This document shows, in pieces, positions 1-6,107 of a DNA stretch of 8,012 bases (the first letter of the stretch is position 1; each line of letters begins with the position of its first letter). The position numbers and the translations under genes are program-made. This DNA comes from an uncultured Oscillospiraceae bacterium. Its GTDB lineage: Bacteria; Bacillota; Clostridia; Oscillospirales; Acutalibacteraceae. The DNA is taken from the NCBI GenBank assembly GCA_900541905.1, contig UQLQ01000044.1, positions 1 to 8,012 of the forward strand, in the 5' to 3' direction. The notes beneath the pieces are model-generated. The model made no database searches and was not told the origin of the DNA. It worked only from the letters and a program-made list of their open reading frames with translations.

Positions 1-2910
1 TGTACTTGTTAGGTTTGGCATATTTGCTTCTGTGATGGATACTCTCTCCAGCCTGTTTTGTCCTGCCAGCATTCCTTCCATGCTCGTTACTCCGCTTAAT
101 CCGCTCCACCCTTTTAGTTCGGTTATATTTGAAATTAACGAATCACTTGCTGCAGATAGGTCTTGTCTTGTATCATTTAAATTCCAATGATTCGCAGAGA
201 AACTCTTTGTTCCTATATTCCAAATTAAATTCAGATTTTCTGCATCTGCCAAAATATCATCTGCAGTTACTTCCCAATTGTCTGCAATAATGGTTACTTG
301 ACCCGATGGCCAACTGTTTCCCCATATTTCGCTGGTGCTAACTGAGTTTGGACCATCTAATACCCAGCCTGAAATATCCAAGTATTGCAAATTGTCCAAA
401 TAATCAAAAGTACACCAGAAAAACATATCTTTATAGCCTGATTTTATGTTGGGAATTTTTAAAGTTTTTAAATTAGAACAACTAGAGAAAGCAGCATATA
501 AATCATCAAGAGAATTAATGTTACCCCAACTGCTCAAGTCGATGACCTCTAACTGATAGCAATTTGTAAAAGCCTGCTGCAGTGATTTTAAAGTTGGAAC
601 ATTCCAACCTTCCATACTAAAACTTTGGAGGTTATGACACTCAAAAAAGAAAAATGGTAGATTTACAATGTTTTGGGGATTCCATTTAGATAAATCAACC
701 GTTTGTAAACTTGTACATTGCCAGAAAAAAGATCGTGCCTCAGTAACATTTGGCAGTACCCAATCTTCCACGCCGGAATCTGCCATCGAAACCAGACTTT
801 CACATTTTTGGAACATATTTTGTATGGTGATAAAGTTTTGAGTATCTGTTTGATCCCAATGCAACTGTACATCCTGCAAACCGGTACAATTTGCAAACAG
901 ATAGCTGGCATTGGTTACGCTGGAAGTATCCCATGCACTTAAATCCATACTTACTAAAGAGGAACATCCATAAAATAGGCTTTGTAGTACGGTGACATTG
1001 GAAACATCTAGATTTTCAATGCCTTTCACTTCTTTTAAACTGGTACAATTGTAAAATAGCATTCCCAATTCTGTAGCAGTAGATGTATCAAATTGATTGT
1101 TAAAATCTACAGTATGTAAATTTTGGTTCCAGCCATCCAGCACATATTTTTGGGAAACAGGGTCAAATGCTGCAAATAAACTTAAGCATCTGGAAGAAGC
1201 CTTTACACCGCCTTCCGCACTGATATACATATCATAACCGTTCTGATGATCCGCTACAATATATGCTATTACACTGTTTCCTGGAGCACCTATATTACGT
1301 GCGTATACAATTTCAGGTCTGCCCTTTACAATCACCTTATTTGAATCTGTTGGTGTTGGGTCTTCCACATACTCCAACAATTCATCTAAAAAGGTAATGG
1401 TATGTACTGTATTACCGATTTTAGTGTCATTTACAAATATTTGGCTAAAATCCAACGCCTGCATTTGACCCGGTATCTCCATAATTTGATTTTGAGTGAC
1501 TGGGGCAACTGCCTGGCCTACTTCCACTTCAACACCAACATATCCCCACGCAGGTTCCAGTACTAAATCATAATCCGGCATGGCAATTGCTTCGTTGGCT
1601 GCATAACGCTCTCCTGCATGCTCGCCCTCTGCAACAATCCAGCCACCAAAGGTATAGCCTGTTTTACTGATTCCATCTGCGGAAGCAATGGTAACAGGTT
1701 CGCCCGAAGCCACTGTTTGTATTCCCGGCGCACTTCCGGATACTGTTCCATCATCTCCCAAGCGATAAGTAATCATTCGCTCTCCTTTGTTTAATTCTAC
1801 CGCCGGAAAGTGAAGTGTGATATCATTTGTCTTTTCGTCAAACAATCCGGTATACATACTGTTTTTAAGCAAAATATCTTGTCCCTCAAATACTGTTTCA
1901 GGACCTGCTGTATTTGGGTCTAACGTTACTTTTGCAGTAATTAATAACGTATCTCCGCTACACAATTTGTCCATATGTACTTGAACGCCTTTTCCATTCT
2001 CAGTTATTTCAGCCGCAACATAACCTGTCCAGCGCTGTCCTAAAATTAATGCTTTTGCATTTACTTCATCAATACTTGTAATCATTGTTTGGCCATCCGC
2101 CAAATTTAATGTAAAGTCAGCATTTTTATAATGGTCATGAACAATGGCTTCAAGGTCATTCAGCATACCCCACTCATAATCACTTCCTGTTACATAAGCA
2201 TATGCTGCCGAAATCTCATCTGTTCCTCCTGCAGGAATAAACTTTGTTGCATAATTTTGGAGAGTAGTACTTGGAGCATCCGTCATTTGATAAGTGATAA
2301 ACGCATCATTTTCACTCAATACTTGGTCCAATGCCTTTAATTGTTCGTCCACTTCAGCTTCTTTGTTAAAACTGCTTCCCAATGCCCATACAACTACTGT
2401 AGGATTTCCATTCATTTCATGTGCCTGCTGCACTGCTGAAGCAGCCTTTTCAAGCGCAACCGCTTCGTCTGCTTCTCCTGACATTGTTTCAATGCTGGAA
2501 TACTTCTGTAATTCTTCTTTTGAGTTGATGAAACCGGTTTCTTGAACATCACTTGCATAGGAAATGATATTGACATTATTTTTTGTACCGTATTTATACA
2601 TTAAATCAACGCCGTCACCATGACCCATAATCAGTTCGACAACTTCATTTTTAGAATTCTCACCGGTTTTAGATGCATCCACCAAAAAAATTACATTCAC
2701 AGGCTCCTGTGGCTCTATTGGTACACTATATGTAATTTCGGCCTGTGTACGTTCCTGATTTAGGTATTGAACCGATGTTGATATTTGATTTTTTGTATAA
2801 AGATTCTCATCTGTGTTCGCAGCAAATACAGTAAATGGGACAATACCTAACATCAAAGTTGCACATAGTATTGTCGCCAGTACATTTTTGCCTTTCAAAT
2901 ATTTCTTCAT
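1..2910 (-). CDS. Secreted phase-variable surface protein with VWA, InlB B-repeat and BspA/DUF285 leucine-rich repeats (C-terminus beyond window)
   Basis: I read an open frame of 970 codons from the ATG at 2910 to the window edge without a stop, so the C-terminus is missing and any cell-wall anchor cannot be judged. The start has a strong Shine-Dalgarno, AGGGAGGT (2921-2928), 10 nt away. Residues 1-30 form a signal peptide: MKKYLKGK, a hydrophobic core, then a predicted cut after VFA. Residues about 71-240 resemble a von Willebrand A domain: VNVIFLVD, with a MIDAS-like D78-x-S80-x-T82. Residues about 379-455 match the Listeria/Bacteroides InlB B-repeat (ITYRL...GYTFGGW...LEPAW). From about 590 to 850, and again from about 928, there are BspA/DUF285-type repeats (LDVSNVT, LFYGCSSL, MDLSAWDTSSVTN). 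These families are extracellular; adhesion or host contact is inference. The gene sits directly downstream of an inverted-repeat-bounded promoter segment and a recombinase gene, which suggests phase-variable expression. Confidence 0.93.
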   Translation of the reverse strand, partial: MKKYLKGKNVLATILCATLMLGIVPFTVFAANTDENLYTKNQISTSVQYLNQERTQAEITYSVPIEPQEPVNVIFLVDASKTGENSKNEVVELIMGHGDGVDLMYKYGTKNNVNIISYASDVQETGFINSKEELQKYSSIETMSGEADEAVALEKAASAVQQAHEMNGNPTVVVWALGSSFNKEAEVDEQLKALDQVLSENDAFITYQMTDAPSTTLQNYATKFIPAGGTDEISAAYAYVTGSDYEWGMLNDLEAIVHDHYKNADFTLNLADGQTMITSIDEVNAKALILGQRWTGYVAAEITENGKGVQVHMDKLCSGDTLLITAKVTLDPNTAGPETVFEGQDILLKNSMYTGLFDEKTNDITLHFPAVELNKGERMITYRLGDDGTVSGSAPGIQTVASGEPVTIASADGISKTGYTFGGWIVAEGEHAGERYAANEAIAMPDYDLVLEPAWGYVGVEVEVGQAVAPVTQNQIMEIPGQMQALDFSQIFVNDTKIGNTVHTITFLDELLEYVEDPTPTDSNKVIVKGRPEIVYARNIGAPGNSVIAYIVADHQNGYDMYISAEGGVKASSRCLSLFAAFDPVSQKYVLDGWNQNLHTVDFNNQFDTSTATELGMLFYNCTSLKEVKGIENLDVSNVTVLQSLFYGCSSLVSMDLSAWDTSSVTNASYLFANCTGLQDVQLHWDQTDTQNFITIQNMFQKCESLVSMADSGVEDWVLPNVTEARSFFWQCTSLQTVDLSKWNPQNIVNLPFFFFECHNLQSFSMEGWNVPTLKSLQQAFTNCYQLEVIDLSSWGNINSLDDLYAAFSSCSNLKTLKIPNIKSGYKDMFFWCTFDYLDNLQYLDISGWVLDGPNSVSTSEIWGNSWPSGQVTIIADNWEVTADDILADAENLNLIWNIGTKSFSANHWNLNDTRQDLSAASDSLISNITELKGWSGLSGVTSMEGMLAGQNRLERVSITEANMPNLTST

Positions 2911-3084
2911 TTTTCTTCTTACCTCCCTATATCTATTGAAAAATTTCTGATGCACAAATACTATAAACGTATACATTTTACGTTTTCCACTCAAAAGATA
3001 CTGCTTTATTCCTCAGATTACTTTTGCAGAACTGTGAATGCAGCAACCGATTGAATTCTGATTCAGATACCTCCATTCTTTTTA
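2911..3084 (-). promoter_or_regulatory. 5' leader of the surface-protein gene, outside the invertible segment
   Basis: This stretch between the start codon and the left inverted repeat would be the fixed part of a long untranslated leader once the promoter is inverted. It ends in the strong ribosome-binding site AGGGAGGT. I find no convincing sigma-A promoter in it on the minus strand. The best -10-like words (TATACG, TATAGT near 2960-2975) are not at a proper distance from a -35; the nearest is TTGAGT. I do not recognise a riboswitch. A small open frame (2978-3076, extending upstream through the left repeat) occupies much of it. Confidence 0.5.
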
Positions 3085-3115
3085 GACAAAAACTGTATTT
3101 TGTCCTTAGAATCAT
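2978..3115 (-). other. Possible leader ORF crossing the left inverted repeat (45 or 32 codons)
   Basis: On the minus strand an ATG at 3115 opens a 45-codon frame (MILRTKYSFCLKR...) that runs through the whole left inverted repeat and ends at TAA 2978-2980. An internal ATG at 3076 would give 32 residues (MEVSESEFNRLLHS...SFEWKT). Neither start has a clear Shine-Dalgarno. After inversion of the segment the reading frame stays open through the repeat, but the ATG at 3115 is lost because it lies in inner flanking sequence. I recognise no family. It may be a leader peptide, a remnant, or chance. Confidence 0.2.
3085..3110 (+). repeat. Left 26-bp inverted repeat (recombination site, surface-gene side)
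   Basis: It reads GACAAAA-ACTGTA-TTTTGTCC followed by TTAGA and matches the reverse complement of 3298-3323 over all 26 positions. Internally it is a dyad with arms GACAAAA and TTTTGTC around the 6-bp asymmetric spacer ACTGTA (3092-3097). This is the shape of a tyrosine-recombinase core site, with strand exchange expected at the spacer edges. The outer arm is imperfect: TTAGACAAAA where the right site has AAGGACAAAA in the same orientation. The dyad is therefore only 7 bp here. Confidence 0.9.
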
Positions 3116-3163
3116 ATACTATAAAGTCTCTTTTCCCTGTTATCTTAAAAAAGTATAAAGAGA

Positions 3164-3200
3164 AGACTGAAACAATATAAAATTGCATTCAGCCTTTTTT
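3164..3200 (+). terminator. Weak hairpin plus T-tract inside the invertible segment, upstream of the promoter
   Basis: AGACTGAA (3164-3171) can pair with TTCAGCCT (3188-3195) with one mismatch. The loop allows a few more pairs, and a run of T (3195-3200) follows on the plus strand. The mismatch becomes a G-U pair on the minus strand, but there the following sequence is not a clean T-tract. In this orientation it lies behind the promoter. In the inverted orientation it would lie between the recombinase gene and the promoter, and could block read-through from the recombinase. The structure is modest and the role is inference. Confidence 0.3.
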
Positions 3201-3257
3201 AAAAAATATAAAAAATTAATTTAAAAACTTGAAATTACGACTGTTATTGTGTATAGT
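3201..3257 (+). promoter_or_regulatory. Sigma-A promoter inside the invertible segment, pointing away from the surface gene
   Basis: The -35 TTGAAA (3229-3234) and the -10 TATAGT (3252-3257) are separated by exactly 17 bp. The expected start is near 3264. An A/T-tract block (3201-3227) sits directly upstream, like an UP element. The promoter reads rightward into the right repeat and the 3' end of the recombinase gene, so in this orientation it does not serve the minus-strand surface gene. No comparably good promoter is visible on the minus strand of the segment. The best there is TTAAGA with TATAGT (3120-3146) at a 19-bp spacing. Confidence 0.75.
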
Positions 3258-3297
3258 ATAGGAAGATATATGACCTTTGTGGTTATGTTTTACACAA

Positions 3298-3323
3298 TCT
3301 AAGGACAAAATACAGTTTTTGTC
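3298..3323 (-). repeat. Right 26-bp inverted repeat (recombination site, recombinase side)
   Basis: This is the exact reverse complement of 3085-3110. The full dyad extends to 3301-3326: AAGGACAAAA, spacer TACAGT (3311-3316), TTTTGTCCTT, giving perfect 10-bp arms. The spacer is not self-complementary, so the site has polarity; two sites in opposite polarity give inversion rather than deletion. Confidence 0.9.
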
Positions 3324-3329
3324 CTTTTT
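3301..3329 (+). terminator. Terminator-like hairpin formed by the right inverted repeat
   Basis: On the plus strand the stem AAGGACAAAA/TTTTGTCCTT with loop TACAGT runs straight into a T-tract (TTTTTC, ending 3330). A transcript from the promoter at 3229-3257 would meet it after about 40 nt. It could thus end as a short RNA before running antisense into the recombinase gene. The stem has only three G-C pairs outside the A/T part, so efficiency is uncertain. The left repeat lacks both the full stem and the T-tract in the opposite direction. Confidence 0.45.
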
Positions 3330-3347
3330 CGGAAAATAAAAAACAGT

Positions 3348-3428
3348 TTAGCTTACAAGACGCAAACGTTCAAGATGATATTGATGTTCTGTACCTGTAG
3401 AAAGTAAATAGATTCTGGTAGTCTCTCT
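3348..3428 (-). pseudogene. Out-of-frame C-terminal end of the tyrosine recombinase
   Basis: In the frame two positions away, the sequence beyond the CT repeat (3423-3428) encodes ETTRIYLLSTGTEHQYHLERLRLVS in two short stretches and ends at TAA 3348-3350. This is the expected end of a tyrosine recombinase including its nucleophile tyrosine (RIY). The in-frame product instead ends in NINIILNVCVL, which has no family resemblance. The break is a gain of one AG unit on the coding strand. It may be real slippage or a sequencing error. Confidence 0.8.
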
Positions 3429-4180
3429 ATATGAGAATGCCCAAGTATATCTGCCAATTTTACAATATCATGACATACTTGATAGTAACAACGAGCAAAT
3501 AAATGTCTTAGGTTATGTGGAAAAACTTTCGTAGCCTCTATACCGGCCTGAACACAAAGGTTTTTCATCTCCGACCATATTTGTTTACGTGACAATCCAA
3601 TACCGCTTCTGGTGATAAAGATTTCACCGGAAGCGATTTTTTGTTTTTTGGCATATTGAATTAATTTACGGCATAATTTCCCCGGTAATAAGATGGTACG
3701 TACCTTTCCTTTTAATATAATTTCTGTTTTACCTGCCTGAGCAGCTGCGACTGTGATATATTTCACTTCCGAAACACGGATTCCCGTAGCACAAATTGTC
3801 TGAATTAATAGTGAAAGACGATGCTTTGCTTTACTTTCGGCTGTATCAATTAATTTTTTGTACTCATTCTTGTTTAATTCCTTCGAATGATCCCGAAATA
3901 CGCGATGCTGTACTTTTAGCAATTTTACTCTGCAATCATTTCGACCCATAAAAGATAAAAATTGATTCAATGCGGCTATCTTCGCGTTGACAGTAACCGT
4001 GCAATATCCTTTCGTTTGAAGATAGTTTTTCCATTCAATGACTGCCTGGCGTGAAATATGTTCTTTTACCCCTATCCATTTTATAAACATATGTACAGAC
4101 CTGATATAGTTTTCGATTGTACCTTTGCTTTTTTCTTCCTCCATTAAATATTGTTCAAATCTTTTTACAACATCCTTCAT
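3353..4180 (-). CDS. Tyrosine site-specific recombinase (DNA invertase), C-terminus frameshifted
   Basis: The product is a phage-integrase-family recombinase of 275 codons as read, predicted to invert the adjacent promoter segment. Residues 1-85 look like the SAM-like N-terminal core-binding domain. The catalytic domain shows R135 (ATGIRVSEV), K159 (LKGKVR), H222-x-x-R225 (PHNLRHLFA) and H248 (LGHSHIE). After E252 the frame changes. Removing 2 nt from the CT repeat at 3423-3428 restores TTRIYLL, with the catalytic tyrosine at 257, nine residues after H248 as usual. The tail then reads TGTEHQYHLERLRLVS and stops at 3348-3350, 276 residues in all. As sequenced, the only nearby tyrosine is Y259 in unrelated sequence, so activity is doubtful. 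The start at 4180 has AAAGGAG (4190-4196) 9 nt upstream. A weak promoter TTGTTC-17-TATCGT lies about 40 nt upstream. A lone prophage integrase is less likely, since no other phage gene is present. Confidence 0.9.
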   Translation of the reverse strand: MKDVVKRFEQYLMEEEKSKGTIENYIRSVHMFIKWIGVKEHISRQAVIEWKNYLQTKGYCTVTVNAKIAALNQFLSFMGRNDCRVKLLKVQHRVFRDHSKELNKNEYKKLIDTAESKAKHRLSLLIQTICATGIRVSEVKYITVAAAQAGKTEIILKGKVRTILLPGKLCRKLIQYAKKQKIASGEIFITRSGIGLSRKQIWSEMKNLCVQAGIEATKVFPHNLRHLFARCYYQVCHDIVKLADILGHSHIERLPESIYFLQVQNINIILNVCVL

Positions 4181-4270
4181 GCCGTTTTTCTCCTTTTTGA
4201 TATTGTTATCCTCACGATAATAGTAGTTTAAAAAAAGAACAATTACATTTTGTTTAATTTTTTCACATAA

Positions 4271-4304
4271 AAAACAAAAAAACAGATACCCTACTGGGTA
4301 TCTG
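4271..4304 (-). terminator. Rho-independent terminator of the 5S rRNA
   Basis: A perfect 9-bp stem (CAGATACCC 4283-4291 with GGGTATCTG 4296-4304, 4-nt loop) is followed on the minus strand by seven T, a G and four more T. It begins 7 nt beyond the paired 3' end of the 5S rRNA and separates it from the recombinase gene. Confidence 0.92.
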
Positions 4305-4311
4305 CTTTATA

Positions 4312-4429
4312 TGTTGGCATCTTCCTATTGTCCCGGGCCGTCTCCAGCCAAGTATCTTCGGCACTAATGAGCTTAACTTCTGTGTTCGGTATGGGAACAG
4401 GTGGACCCTCATCGTAATCAACACCAACT
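4312..4429 (-). rRNA. rrf: 5S ribosomal RNA, free-standing gene
   Basis: The minus strand carries the 5S signature: CCCATACCGAACACAGAAGTT, shown here as CCGAACACAGAAGTTAAGC, followed by GCCGAAGATACTTGGCTGG. The ends close as helix I: GTTGGT (from 4428) pairs with GCCAAC (to 4313). Length is about 118 nt, typical for bacteria, with exact ends uncertain by 1-3 nt. Unlike the usual 16S-23S-5S order, the nearest 23S 3' end on the same strand is about 3.2 kb upstream. That 23S is closed by its own terminator, with three protein genes between. The 5S has its own promoter and terminator. Confidence 0.95.
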
Positions 4430-4447
4430 ATTTTATTTGTTGGTAAT

Positions 4448-4476
4448 ATTATATCACAGATATACGACTATTTCAA
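4448..4476 (-). promoter_or_regulatory. Near-consensus sigma-A promoter of the 5S rRNA gene
   Basis: On the minus strand TTGAAA (4471-4476), a 17-bp spacer and TATAAT (4448-4453) place the transcript start near 4441, about 12 nt before mature 5S. The strength fits an rRNA promoter. It starts about 36 nt past the permease stop codon, with no clear terminator between, so read-through from the ABC operon into 5S is also possible. Confidence 0.85.
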
Positions 4477-4511
4477 CAGGGAATCCACCGAAATTACAAT
4501 ATTTTGTATTT

Positions 4512-6107
4512 TTATTTATTATATTCTACATTGTCTAGTATATTTCTGCACAAGCATATAAGCAAAACAGAAACACCTACGGTCCAACCGATAAATGGAA
4601 GGCCGATTACAAAAGAGGGAGCTCCTGTGGCAAAAATCCATACAAGAATACTGGAAATAATACCGGGGGCAGCTACCAGTAATACGCATAGCATATAAAT
4701 AAACATGATTGGTCCGCGATTAGAATTTGTTTTCCCAAATAATTTCTGAAATAAGATATTACATGCTGTATATAGCAAGCCTGTTGTACCGTACACGATT
4801 GCACAAATAAAAGCCAGCAGTGGATTTGCTTGCAATACAGCGCATAAAATGGCAAACATAATGATTCCTTCCATAAACGGACGGATAATGGTGGTCATAC
4901 TTGCCCAAATTAATTTTTGAAACGGATTGGCAGGGATTAAATAAATTGGTGTTTTTTCCAATTCCAAAGACCAGTCCCCGGAAACAGAAAAGAAAAACTG
5001 TATGTAACAACTGAACATTGCAGAAATTCCGATGATTAAATTTGATGTTACTTCTCCTTCTGCTGAAATACGGAAAATAACAACAAAAATAATATTAATT
5101 AAAAACAAAAAAATTGCTTGGGTACTGATGAAAAATCTATTTCTTCGTTTTCCTTCCAATATATGTTTATAAAACAGTACATTGGCACCCCAACCTTTTT
5201 TAATTCCGGTAGAAGTGACGCGTACCTTTCCTCCCCCAAAATCCATTTTTCCTTCTCGTTTATTTTTTCTTACCTGGTCTGCTCGGGCAGTTGACTGAAG
5301 TACATCTTCGTAAAAATCTAAATCTTTTACTGCAAAAATAGCAATTGCTGCGCCTATAACAGCTATAAATAGAGCAGTATAAATACCTGCTGCGAAGTAG
5401 TTGCCGAACAGATAACCAAAAATAGCGCCCTTCATCCATCCAATCATTGGTACATACTCTAAGTAAGGAGAACTTAAAGAAGAAATAGCGCTATTGATAT
5501 CTGCACCATTAGCAAAAAACTCAATTACATAAATGGCAAGTAAAGCAATCACGCATGCAAATACAATTGCTAAGGTAATTTGAATGAGTTTCTTTTTACC
5601 GTTTGTTAAACTGTAAATCATCATAGTAAGTGCTTGCATTGCACATAACATAATGGCAACTCCTATTGCCAAAACAATAATTTGCCAAATCTCTATTCCA
5701 AATAAATTCGTCAGCATAGAAGAATATGCCAATAAAATAAGAGTGACCAAAGCACTGGCCATTAATTGCTTAATTAAGCCGTAAAATAATATCAATTTTG
5801 GAGAAATAGGCGCTATAAATAAAAAATGTACATCACTCATACGAAAAAAAGTAGCGCCTGATTTTAGACCTCTTAATAAAATAGGCAGTGCAATCAAAAG
5901 CATTGCTCCAATGTAGCCGCCGTGCAGAAAACTAATATCTGCAACAAAGTTTATCGCTTTATCCTCCGGAGAAAAAAAACGAGAAAATACAGATACACTG
6001 ATACCTGCAATTAAGATAATATACAGAACCAATTTTCCCGGATTATGAGCTAACTCTTTTATAAAGTTTTTAATTTGCTTACGGGAAAGATAACACAATG
6101 CGCTCAT
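4512..6107 (-). CDS. ABC exporter permease (putative ABC exporter family)
   Basis: This is the 531-residue membrane subunit of an ABC-2-like exporter in the cytoplasmic membrane. I count about a dozen hydrophobic segments, roughly at residues 26-44, 64-80, 104-130, 140-165, 173-197, 236-260, 328-347, 356-375, 408-426, 428-452, 466-490 and 495-520. A long charged cytoplasmic stretch lies between the sixth and seventh (about 261-325). The overall look (LSRKQIKNFIKEL at the N-terminus, two similar-sized halves) recalls the Gram-positive 'putative ABC exporter' family that pairs with EcsA/YxlF-like ATPases. The ATG overlaps the ATPase stop codon (ATGA), and GAGGAG (6115-6120) 7 nt upstream sits inside the ATPase gene, which implies translational coupling. 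The substrate is unknown. Confidence 0.88.
   Translation of the reverse strand: MSALCYLSRKQIKNFIKELAHNPGKLVLYIILIAGISVSVFSRFFSPEDKAINFVADISFLHGGYIGAMLLIALPILLRGLKSGATFFRMSDVHFLFIAPISPKLILFYGLIKQLMASALVTLILLAYSSMLTNLFGIEIWQIIVLAIGVAIMLCAMQALTMMIYSLTNGKKKLIQITLAIVFACVIALLAIYVIEFFANGADINSAISSLSSPYLEYVPMIGWMKGAIFGYLFGNYFAAGIYTALFIAVIGAAIAIFAVKDLDFYEDVLQSTARADQVRKNKREGKMDFGGGKVRVTSTGIKKGWGANVLFYKHILEGKRRNRFFISTQAIFLFLINIIFVVIFRISAEGEVTSNLIIGISAMFSCYIQFFFSVSGDWSLELEKTPIYLIPANPFQKLIWASMTTIIRPFMEGIIMFAILCAVLQANPLLAFICAIVYGTTGLLYTACNILFQKLFGKTNSNRGPIMFIYMLCVLLVAAPGIISSILVWIFATGAPSFVIGLPFIGWTVGVSVLLICLCRNILDNVEYNK

Larger units (their letters stand above)
3085..3323. promoter_or_regulatory. Predicted invertible promoter switch (phase-variation element)
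   Basis: Two perfect 26-bp inverted repeats enclose 187 bp of very AT-rich DNA carrying one good sigma-A promoter. The element sits between a tyrosine recombinase gene and a large surface-protein gene. This layout matches known site-specific inversion switches, such as the cwpV switch of Clostridioides difficile or the polysaccharide promoters of Bacteroides fragilis. In the orientation sequenced here the promoter faces right, away from the surface gene. If x maps to 6408 minus x on inversion, the -35 would fall at 3174-3179, the -10 at 3151-3156 and the start near 3144, all on the minus strand. That would give a leader of roughly 234 nt. The architecture is seen in the sequence; the inversion itself is inferred. 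Confidence 0.82.

Noticed and set aside
663..2545. Several ORFs of 60-83 codons on either strand within 1-2910
   Set aside because: They are shadows of the 970-codon surface-protein frame, which has a signal peptide and recognisable repeat domains. None has a good ribosome-binding site.
2911..3084. A cyclic-di-GMP or other riboswitch in the surface-gene leader
   Set aside because: Such riboswitches control some clostridial adhesins, but I could not find the conserved core bases or a matching stem layout.
3085..3323. The inverted repeats as ends of a small transposable element
   Set aside because: There is no target-site duplication outside the repeats and no internal coding sequence. The repeats have a recombinase-site dyad with a spacer instead of transposon ends.
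3353..4180. Recombinase as a prophage or integrative-element integrase
   Set aside because: No other phage, conjugation or tRNA attachment-site features are present. The adjacent paired inverted sites with an internal promoter explain the gene better.
4504..5010. Short ORFs overlapping the exporter permease
   Set aside because: They are out of frame with a clear membrane protein and show no independent signals.
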